A stretch of 49,838 nucleotides of DNA from Basidiobolus meristosporus CBS 931.73. Lineage: Eukaryota; Basidiobolomycota; Basidiobolomycetes; Basidiobolales; Basidiobolaceae. The stretch is from contig MCFE01000650.1 in the NCBI GenBank assembly GCA_002104905.1, positions 1 to 49,838 of the forward strand, read 5' to 3'. The position numbers and the translations under genes are program-made. Below the pieces are notes generated by a model. The model was not told the origin of the DNA, searched no databases, and saw nothing but the letters and a program-made list of their open reading frames with translations. Shown in pieces: positions 42,179 through 49,838 of the stretch; positions within the stretch are counted from its first letter, which is position 1, and each line of letters opens with the position of its first letter.

Positions 42179-42974
42179 TGTGGAAGGGTAAACATATCTC
42201 CCTCAGACAAGTTTATCTATATAGCTATTATGATTCACTTTTCCATATTTATCTTGTCAGTATTATCCCATTCAACTTGCCCATATAATTAGTATTTTCC
42301 CCATATGGTGTTTCCCCTGATTAGTTTTTAGCATTAGTTATCCTAGATGTTATACAGCTTGGTGATCAGATACATATCTACATTAAGCAAGTACCCATGT
42401 CAATATCTGTAAGACACAAACTAGGTCTGTATTGCCATCCCTTTCATTTCAATACCATATATGGTATCTCTAGGCTACTCAGATATCAGACTACTGATCC
42501 CTGATTGGTTGGATATGATGTGGTTTTTAGAACCTTCTAGGACCTTCCTGGAGTATTTCTAGCTCATAGTGCTGTCATCCTGAGCTCCACTGATGCCTGA
42601 AATCTTTTAGAACCTTGCCATTAGTATCACTTTACAATCTGGAAGTATTTGAGGGAAGTCAACCCTGATCAATAAATTATCCCTTCTATCATAACACTTC
42701 TCCCTTATTGATAGGCAGTTGATCACTGCATCTACCTTCAACAGTTACACCTCAGACCTGCCATCAAGTAGCTTTTCAGGGTGGTGCACACAACACACAG
42801 AGGCCTTTGGGGACACTTGGAGCCCCTAGGAAGCTTGAGAAGCAGGATCTTTTACCATATTGACATGTTGCCAATGATACAAGTAGTTTAGACCCAGAGG
42901 TTATTGCACCCATCAGACACCTCACACACCATGAGTTGTATGGCTTCTCCCAGAAATACCTCTACACCACCACA
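42179..42974 (-). repeat. Solo LTR of the Gag-PR family (796 bp)
   Basis: It runs TGTGGAAGGGTAAAC to CTACACCACCACA, opposite to the plus-strand layout at 37032, and is flanked by CTGC at 42175-42178 and 42975-42978, a perfect 4-bp duplication. The CArG box is at 42455-42464. It is well diverged from the young element, so the family has a long history here. Confidence 0.9.
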
Positions 42975-43183
42975 CTGCACAGAAGTGCAACTCATTCAGC
43001 TGGACTTCCAACTCTTGAGCAAACCACTGTTGACTTCTTGGTAAGTCCTCTTTCTACTATGATATTCAGGCCTCTCTAGGTTTACAGCATTATTTGGTGA
43101 GAGCTGCAGCTTTTTCATTGCACTTCCTTGTCTCTGGCTTGTGTCAACTTTATTCCCTTTGCCTTTTCCTCTATCATTGCTAA
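42975..43183 (-). pseudogene. Transposon copy E: accessory-gene middle part
   Basis: Read leftward it follows copy B 32690-32870 (DRGKGKGNKVDTSQRQGSAMKK here, DIGKGKEKN--PSLRQGGMQKK in B). Cut at 43183 by Copia-2 copy iii. Confidence 0.65.
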
Positions 43184-43532
43184 TGCTGTCAGAGACATGG
43201 AGAAATTGGAAGTGATATGGAGAACAAGTAGATATTGTGGTTTTCACTTGATGACTTATTGATTGTAAAAGTAGTGTTTATACTTTTACATGGTCTTGGC
43301 ATAGCACACATATAGAATAAGTGTACAAAGGTCCCATGAACATGTGTTCAAAGTTTGGGGCTGATTGGACAACTTTGAGAATTTTCATGTGCTGGGTACC
43401 AGATATTTTGGTGAAAATATTTCAAGTAAATCCCAGCAAGAAACTTAGTTAGTATTCTCTAGGATTCAAAGGTGATAATCTCCATATATCAGCCATGTGA
43501 GTACATAGGTGGAACTACAGACCTTGACAACA
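43184..43532 (-). repeat. Copia-2 copy iii 3' LTR
   Basis: Same family as 23403-28697 (split), 46331-46678, 47411-47759 and 49449-49796. Ends TG...CA in both senses (TGTTGT/ACAACA type). Confidence 0.88.
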
Positions 43533-43541
43533 CTTTACTCA

Positions 43542-45380
43542 CTAGATGCTCATACTGACTAGTCCTAATATTGACCTAAGATATTCAAACTTGCCTCTAC
43601 CTATTGATTTGGTAAATATGTATGCAATCATTTCTGCTGTAGGATAGTAAGCTAATTTGACTAAGTTGTTCTCTATGGCTTCATATATTAAAAGATGTCT
43701 AATATCTATGTGTTTAGTTCTAGCATGAAAAGTTGGATTTCTACCTAATTGTATACATTCTGGGTTATCCTGAAACAATGTAATAGCTGTTTTTTGACCT
43801 AAGCCTAAATCCTTAAAAAGCATCCTTAGCCACATTACTTCCTTTGTAGCTTCACAGGCTGCCATATACATTGCCTTTGTGGTAAAAAGTGCTACAGCTG
43901 GTTGCTTAATTGAAATCCATGAAATTGCCCTTTACTGTAAAGAAAGGTGCATCCTCTGGTGGATTGTATGACTTCTAAATTTGTCTCCAGTAAGCATCAA
44001 AGTATTGTAAAGGATCCTGCTTTGAATCCTTATCAGTGTATCTTAAGGAGATATCAGCAGTTCCTTTTAGGTATCTAAAAATCTGCTTAACTGCTGCAAT
44101 ATGATCAGATCAATAGTTCTAATTGTGCCAGCTGACAACTCCTACTGAATATTATGTATATCAGCTTGATCCAATCACAATATACAATAGGCTGTCAACT
44201 ATAGATTGATAAGGTATCCCAGGGCTTTTGGATGGCATCAAGCTCTCTTGAGTTGGTTGCGCTTGACCAAGTTAAGGCTTGTTTCCATTAGGGTAGCTGC
44301 AGGTTTACAGTTTTCTATTTGGTACCTAATTTGTATATCTTGAATATAGTTGGACTGGCTTAGGGTGATAGTCAGAGTACTTCTGTCTATGGAGAACTTT
44401 ATCCCTAACTAGTAACTGAGGTCTTCTAGATCAGGCATCTTGAACACTTTAGATAGGCTGAATTTAGTCTCTTCCAATGTTTCTAGGTTATTGATGGCTA
44501 AATTGGATCATCCACATATGGAGCTAATAGAGCTTGATTTGCTCTATCAGACTTATTGTATATACTATAGTCAGCAATACTACTTTTGAAAACTCAAAGA
44601 TTCCAAATAAGAAACTATTTTACAATTCCAGGCCCTTGGTCTTTGTTTGAGTCCATATAGAGACTTTTTAAGCTTGCAAACCAAATTGAAGTTATCTTCG
44701 TCTGCAAATGCTTCAGGCTAGTCCATGTACATGCCCTCATCAAGTTCTTCATTCACAAATTCAGCTTTTACATTCATTTGATGTACAGATAGCTTAAATT
44801 TGGCTGCAATAGACAATATTGATCTGATGAAATGAACTTGGCTACCATTGCAAAGGTCTCAGTATGGTCATATCCTTTTGTTTGAGTGTATCCTTTGACC
44901 ACAAGTTGTGCTTTACATCTTTCAATTGTACCATCAGCCTTGTATTATGTCTTAAAACCCCATGTCCATCCAATTGATATTTGGTTGATTGGTAAATTGA
45001 CTAAGTTCCAATGTTGATTTTCCATAAGGGCCTTATACTGCTCAGGCATTGCAGATCTCAAGTACTTTATCTGGGGGCTATTTAGGGCCTCCTTTACAGT
45101 CTGAGCCTCATCAATACAGACTGAGTAGGTATAGGCTAAGTTTGTACCCTCATGGATATAGTTATTTGGGCTTTTTTTTCCTGGTTGGGTCTTCAGTTAT
45201 TTGATACCAGAATGATCACTTCTGGGATAGTCCTGAGCACTGACATAGACTAAACCATGGCTGTAGAGTCCTCTGGAGTCAAAAATATTTACTGTTTTGC
45301 TCTGATCTAATACTGACAATGGGTACACTTGAGATCAGATTTTTTGCATTATCCAATGTTGTTTGTTGTGAAAATTTCAA
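43542..45380 (-). pseudogene. Copia-2 copy iii: linker, RT and RNase H
   Basis: Read leftward: linker with EGTNLAYTYSVCIDEAQT (about 45120), RT start (W-LVNLP about 45010; [16 protein letters not shown] about 44900), FVNEELDEGMYMD (about 44750), LKKSLYGLKQ (about 44660), SYLESL-type stretch, then CKPAATLMETS (about 44310) and RNase H AISWISIKQPAVALFTTKAM (about 43930) through EATKEVMWLRMLFKDLG and HIDIRHLLIYEAIENNLVKL to the stop at 43542. The YVDD segment is not readable (about 44530). Numerous stops. The RNase H part is open from 43871. Confidence 0.82.
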
Positions 45381-45384
45381 GTTT

Positions 45385-46330
45385 CATCATACTATTGATC
45401 AAAGCTGTATTCTTATCATTCCCTGCTGGTGGAGTTTAGAGTTTTTTTGACTATGGAAGCTTTAGTATATTATCATCTCAAAGGATGCTGAACCCAGCAC
45501 ATACTTATGTTAAGATGCCAACTAAGTTGGGCATTGTAACCCAATAGCTTTCCCATGACAAGCTTGTGGTTTTATTCCCCATCACATTAAATTAGAGACA
45601 GTACCCAAGTATTCCTAGCAAGCTTTGCTAGATGTTATTGCACTCAGTGAACACTAACACACAAAACACTTGAGAAGTGTTGGATGTATCTCTCCCTTGG
45701 ACTTATATATCACCACAGCACTTGATTTTTTTAACTCTTCATCCAGGAGCATTCCATATAGGTAATCTAAGGCAAATCCTTAGTTCTGGACTCTACAGCT
45801 TACACAAGACCCTGAAGCCCATCTATCAGGCTATTCAGGATGGTTACTATCACATCCTTCTCAGTAGTAGGTATGCCCACAGATTTCATCTCATCCACCA
45901 GCAGGGTAATTCTGTTAATTAGATTCTTATTTCTTCTGCTGGCGGCATCACTGGTAGTATACAATTTTTGTCTACAATATATTTTCTTTGCAGCTGAACA
46001 TGACTAGTAGGCATCTTCCAATGCCTTCCAGGCATTCTTTGCTGTTTTTGCTCTTAAGCTTTGAGTTAGCAATTTGTCCTTGAGATTGAGGCAAATGCAG
46101 TTAAAGGTACTTTGTTCTTTCTTCCAATACTTTAAAGATTCCTCTCCCACATTTTTAGGAGGGCATTCTTCTCCCATGACAATACCCCAAAGGCCTCTTT
46201 CTTGTAGCAGCATCTTCCCCGTCACCTTCCACACTTGGTAGTTAGACCTTTCCAACTTTCCAACAGAGGGAGAATTCCAGTAGTATAAGTGGTAGACGTT
46301 GCAGAGAGTGCAAGTCTGGGGCTGATAATC
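45385..46330 (-). pseudogene. Copia-2 copy iii: gag and protease region
   Basis: The gag N-terminus is clear at 46255-46004 (SNYQVWKVTGKMLLQERGLWG, then KDKLLTQSLRAKTAKNAWKALED). The next part, 45925-45680, reads LLVDEMKSVGIPTTEKD and VTILNSL, a typical Copia gag continuation. 45680-45385 is a decayed protease-side stretch that is repeated in the Gypsy-1 leader and at 48345-48680. Confidence 0.75.
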
Positions 46331-46678
46331 TGTTGTACAATACTTAGAGATATTGCATGTGATTTTGATAGCAGGTAGATAATGGCATATTTACTTAATG
46401 TTTTATTGAATGTAATAGTACTACTTATTCTTTTACATGGACTTAGCATGGCAAGCATGTAGAATAGGTTTAGGAAGGTCCCACAAACATGTGTGCAAGG
46501 TTCAGCGCTGTTTGGACAACTTTGAAAATTTCATGTTCTGGAGACCTGATATTCTGGTTAAAATATTCTAAGTAAATATTGACAAGGAATCTTGTCAGTA
46601 TTCTCTGGGACTTAAAGGTCTTGATCTAAGTTACTAAGTTTGGTGAATACTTAGGTCGAATTACAAGTTTTCACAACA
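46331..46678 (-). repeat. Copia-2 copy iii 5' LTR
   Basis: TGTTGTACAATAC to TTTCACAACA. Many differences from the partner LTR indicate an old insertion. Confidence 0.88.
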
Positions 46679-47410
46679 GCCAGGTCTTTCACTCCTACTT
46701 TGCCTAAGTTCTACTTGTATTGAACTACATTTTCTCCTCAATCAATGCTGCACTTGTACATCCATTTCTTCCTGCTTGTCCCATTTTTTACCTGGAATAT
46801 TGACTGCTCTTCACATGCCTCTATGAAAAATCCCAAGCTTGGAATTCATCTGTTTTTCAGCTGGTATTCTGCTGATATTCTGATGGTATTTTGCTGGTAT
46901 GCAGATGGTGTTTTTAGTCCAAAATTTTAAATATAATTTCTGATGGAAGTAATGGGCAGCTAATTACTAAGTTTGATATGAATGCTAGTTAGCCTACTCT
47001 CCTACTGAAGAATTCTTTTGCTTACCAGCCCATCAGCTTGCAACAGAGATATTGAGAGTTGTCAATATTGAGAAACTTGGTATTCAGCTGATATTAAAAT
47101 AGTATTTTGCTGGTCTTTTCTTAATTTTTTCCTTGGGATGCTATTAGCCCATCTTGTCTCTGGATAACTTCCCAATTTCTTTGTACCATTGCATCTATCC
47201 TATTAGCCACTGCATCCAATGGCCTCACTTATGCTTTGGCATCAGCTGACAGTGCTGTAGTGGGGTCAAAGTGACACCCACTGACATATGTGCCCATTCC
47301 CATATTTTCTACTTCCCTATTTCTCTACTACCTATATTTTAGTTTGTCCCATTTGTCATATCTGATCAGTACTATCCCATAAGCAGGCTAACTATGATAC
47401 CTGCTTACTT
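46679..47410 (-). pseudogene. Transposon copy E: accessory-gene N-terminal half
   Basis: 46679-46800 follows the repeat region of copy B (33069-33170). 47130-47280 follows copy B 33790-33910 (the SAHTKALMKQLGAV region). 46800-47130 contains a poorly matched stretch with short GGTATT/CTGATATT repeats (46855-46910, 47070-47110). From 47280 to 47410 I recognise little. Confidence 0.55.
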
Positions 47411-47759
47411 TGGTGTAGGAGTCCTGAAGATATTGGAAGTGATTGGGAGAACCAGCTGATTGTGTGGTCTTCACTTATTGATTTATTGCAAGTACAAACA
47501 GTGTTTATACTTTTACATGATCTTGACATACCAAACACCTAAAATAGATTTAGGGAGATCCCAAGAACATGTGTGCAAAGTTTGGGGCTGTTTGGACAGC
47601 TTTGAGAATTCTTATGTTCATGGTACCTGATATTTGGGTGAAAATATTCTAAGTAAATCCCAACAAGGAATATGGTCAATATTCTGTAGGATATGAAGGT
47701 AATGATTTATATGACCAAGCTAGGTGAATATATGGGTGGAAATACAAAGTATTACAGCA
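47411..47759 (-). repeat. Solo LTR of Copia-2
   Basis: 349 bp, TGGTGTAGGAGTCC to TATTACAGCA. Flanks TACTT (47406-47410) and TATTT (47760-47764) look like a 5-bp duplication with one transition. Confidence 0.82.
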
Positions 47760-47814
47760 TATTTATTACATAAATGATCCATCACTTTATGTAAGGTTAT
47801 TAGAGGCAAGTGCT

Positions 47815-48175
47815 TCAATATTGGGCAAGTGTCTGCACCAGGACACATAACACATGCTCAAACCATGTCCCCATCTCTACCATCCTTATTTGATATATAG
47901 AATCCCTATGTTACACAGGTCTCAAGTACTGTTCACTGACTGGTTGGATTTGCTGTGCCTAATAAAACCTTCCAGCCTCCACTTAGAACATTCTTAGCGC
48001 ATTCTGATGTCATTAGGACTACTGTTGATCTCTGAAACCTTCTGGAACACCATGATTAATAATCACTTAACCAGTGAGAAAAGTTTAAAAGGGAGGCAAT
48101 TCCTCAGCAATAAGTTATCATCCCTTTTATGAGTATACCAACTTGTTGAATACTGTGATCACTGCTACCTGCTGC
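47815..48175 (-). repeat. Degraded LTR fragment of the Gag-PR family
   Basis: Matches 13310-13650 in order (CACCAGGACACATAACAC; CTGACTGGTTGGATTTGCTGTGCC; AAAACCTTCCAGC; TTATCATCCCTTTTATGAGTA). The CArG box has decayed to TGATATATAG. 48176-48330 is unassigned. Confidence 0.7.
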
Positions 48176-48330
48176 TACCTAAGCTTCTAATTCCAGATCA
48201 CAGGACACACCCAGGAAGCTGTGCTGACAGCCAACTGTCCTTGAAGGCACTACATGTGAGAAATACTCAGAGTAGGAATCTTTTATTATATTTGCTTCTT
48301 TCCCATGCTTTTTGTTGTTCAGGCAATGAA

Positions 48331-48690
48331 ACCATTCTGTCATTGTAACTATTGACCACAGCTGCATTCTTATCAAGTCCCTGCTGGTGTAGTTTCCAGT
48401 TGTTTTGACTTTGGAAGCTTTGGTACATTATCATCTCAAAGGACATGGAATCCAGACATGCTTTTGTTAAGTAACCAACTAAGTTGGGGATTGTAGCTCA
48501 ATAGCTTTCCCTTGACAAGCTTTTGGCTTTATTTCCCATCACATTAAAGTAGAGACAGATCCCAAGTATTCCTAGCAAGCTTTTGCCAGATGTTATTGCA
48601 CCAAGTGAATACCCCTCACATAAAACTCTTGAGAAGTGCTAGATGCAACTCTCCCTTGGACTTATACACCACCACAGTGTACTTTATAAT
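48331..48690 (-). repeat. Copia-2 gag-protease fragment
   Basis: It aligns with 45385-45720 (GGACTTATAC-CCACCACAG; GGAAGCTTTGGTAC; CAACTAAGTTGGGGATTGTA). No open frame. Confidence 0.65.
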
Positions 48691-48699
48691 ACAGGTGGT

Positions 48700-49448
48700 G
48701 GTGAGAAAAAAGTCCATGTAACTATTGTAACAAGCTTCTCAGCTTTGAAGCACACAGGCAGCATAGGCAGTATTGTAAGGATCATGACCAGTGTTTTGCC
48801 ACACAAGTCATATTTGAGCATTCATCAGGCACTACTGTACCAACATGCCTTATTTAGTACTTGATACTTCTATTACAGAATCTTGCTACACGTGTCACCT
48901 TGTGCAAATTGAGTCAGCTATGTTTGTAGTGCCTTTTGGCTCAACTCTGCCCTCTTAATAATGCACACAGAGTGAGAGCTCTGAAAAAGAAGGCTTACTG
49001 CAGGATTGTGAGCCTATCTCCTCCCAAAACAGTACCCTGCATGAGCCAGGCAAAATCTCAACATGTAACACAACAGCACCTGTTAGAAAATGCAAAGAAT
49101 ACTTTTGCAGGCCAAGAGAGCCCAGTAATGCATTTACTTGTGAATGATGTGATGTTGTGGCTAGAGAAGCGGCTTGTTTCAGAATATATCAATAATGGGG
49201 ACCCTGAGGATTTATTTACTTATTATCAATAGCAATCTGGGATGCAACTTTCCATTTGCCTGTTACAAATGGATAATCATGATGCTGCTGGTAACATATG
49301 ACTTAGAGACTATGCTTATACCAGCATTTGTCAACAGTGGCATGGCATTTACTTCAGAGAATGCCAACATTGCAAGGACTCCAACTTATAAGGAATGTAC
49401 CATTACAGGAGGAAAATGTTGTGCACAATCTAGATATATACCAGTTAT
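48700..49448 (+). pseudogene. Tnp2-type transposase, copy F (N-terminal part)
   Basis: It starts with a degraded form of the N-terminal zinc-finger-like segment (about 48720-48800), then the linker, MHLLVNDVMLWLEKRLVSEYINNGDPEDL (about 49125-49210), TYDLETMLIPAFVNSGMAFTS (about 49300) and RYIPVI. At 49448 a Copia-2 LTR cuts it in the IP-I motif. It lies divergent to accessory copy E, so E and F are probably the two genes of one transposon. Confidence 0.75.
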
Positions 49449-49796
49449 TGTTGTAAGAGTCTTGGAGATATTGGAAGTGATTGGGGAACAAATAGATTAT
49501 GTTGCTTTCACTTAATGCTTTATAGAATGTAAAAGTAGTATTTATACTTTTATATGGTCATGGCATAACAAGCACATAGAATAGGCTAAGGAAGGTCCCA
49601 AGAACATGTGTGCAAAGTTTGGGGCTGTTTGGACAACTCTGAGAATTTTCATGTTCTGGGTAACAGGTATTTTGGTGAAAATATTCCAAGTAAATCCTGA
49701 CAAGGAATTTGGTCAGTATTTTGTTGGATTTGAAGGTAATGAAATAAGTGACTAAGTTAGATGATTACTTAGGTGGAATTATGATTTTTTACAAAA
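49449..49796 (-). repeat. Copia-2 LTR inserted in Tnp2 copy F
   Basis: 348 bp, TGTTGTAAGAGTC to TTTTTTACAAAA. The purine tract (minus strand CTGAGTGGGAG) at 49797-49807 shows this is a 3' LTR, with the element body continuing to the right past the window. Confidence 0.85.
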
Positions 49797-49838
49797 CTCC
49801 CACTCAGCTAAATGTTCATACAGACTAGTCCTAATTTT
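49797..49838 (-). mobile_element. Start of a further Copia-2 element (partial)
   Basis: The polypurine tract and last bases of the RNase H end (matching 43533-43565: CAGACTAGTCCTAAT) are visible before the window ends. Confidence 0.7.

Larger units (their letters stand above)
43184..46678 (-). mobile_element. Copia-2 copy iii, both LTRs, internally decayed
   Basis: A leftward Copia element with 3' LTR 43184-43532 and 5' LTR 46331-46678, each about 349 bp. Flanking bases GCTAA (43179-43183) and GCCAG (46679-46683) look like a 5-bp duplication with two transitions. Accessory-gene sequence continues on both sides. Inside, read leftward, are gag, protease-like, linker, RT and RNase H; the integrase core is missing. 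Confidence 0.85.

Noticed and set aside
46855-47110. Short GGTATT/CTGATATT repeats as a satellite
   Set aside because: Too few and irregular copies; treated as part of the decayed accessory gene.
1-49838. Repeat-induced point mutation as the cause of decay
   Set aside because: The stop codons seen arise by transversions as well as C-to-T or G-to-A changes, and the LTR differences are mixed; no dominant signature is visible by eye.

Overview
This window holds no recognisable host gene. It is a dense, multiply nested block of transposable elements from a fungus, most likely a basidiomycete. That guess rests on three things: Tnp2-type (CACTA/EnSpm-like) transposases in many copies, a chromodomain Ty3/Gypsy element, and a gag-protease element of a type I associate with Agaricomycete genomes. 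Nothing in the window fixes the species. All family assignments come from reading motifs by eye; no database was searched.

Layout from left to right. 1-7540 is a degenerate Ty1/Copia element (here Copia-1). A nearly intact chromodomain Gypsy element (Gypsy-1, 935-6823, duplicated site ATTAC) sits inside its RNase H domain. 7540-10730 is copy A of a two-gene DNA transposon: a leftward Tnp2 transposase and a rightward accessory gene that I do not recognise. 10731-15273 is a deleted copy of a second Gypsy family (Gypsy-2), itself carrying two solo LTRs. 15274-21790 is a scrap yard of LTR fragments, leftward Tnp2 and accessory fragments (copies C and D) and a gag-protease remnant. 21800-28697 is a leftward Copia-2 element whose LTR was entered by the best Gypsy-2 copy (23699-28636, duplicated GATC). 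28882-31919 is a third Gypsy-2 copy. 31922-41223 is Tnp2 transposon copy B, the most complete. It is split by a very young gag-protease-only LTR element (Gag-PR element, 37032-40648, LTRs differing at 1 of 804 positions, duplicated GCGG). 41439-49838 is copy E/F of the same DNA transposon, broken up by Copia-2 elements, solo LTRs and LTR fragments.

Five systems recur. (1) Gypsy-1 makes Gag-Pol apparently by programmed -1 frameshifting: slippery GGGAAAC, a 6-nt spacer, and an 11-bp perfect hairpin with the gag stop in its loop. (2) Gypsy-2 is a single gag-pol reading frame; its best copy is broken only by four in-frame stop codons. (3) The Gag-PR element has an intact 618-codon frame but no reverse transcriptase or integrase, so it must borrow them; it shares the 4-bp target-site size of Gypsy-2. 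(4) Copia-2 duplicates 5 bp and supplies several LTRs. (5) The Tnp2 transposon carries a divergent accessory gene with a tandem repeat of about 69 residues.

The LTRs of Gypsy-1 and of the Gag-PR element, which I cannot otherwise align, both carry perfect heat-shock-element arrays 66-76 bp from a perfect CArG box. This suggests stress-linked transcription. Apart from the Gag-PR frame and probably Gypsy-1 pol, the reading frames here are broken.
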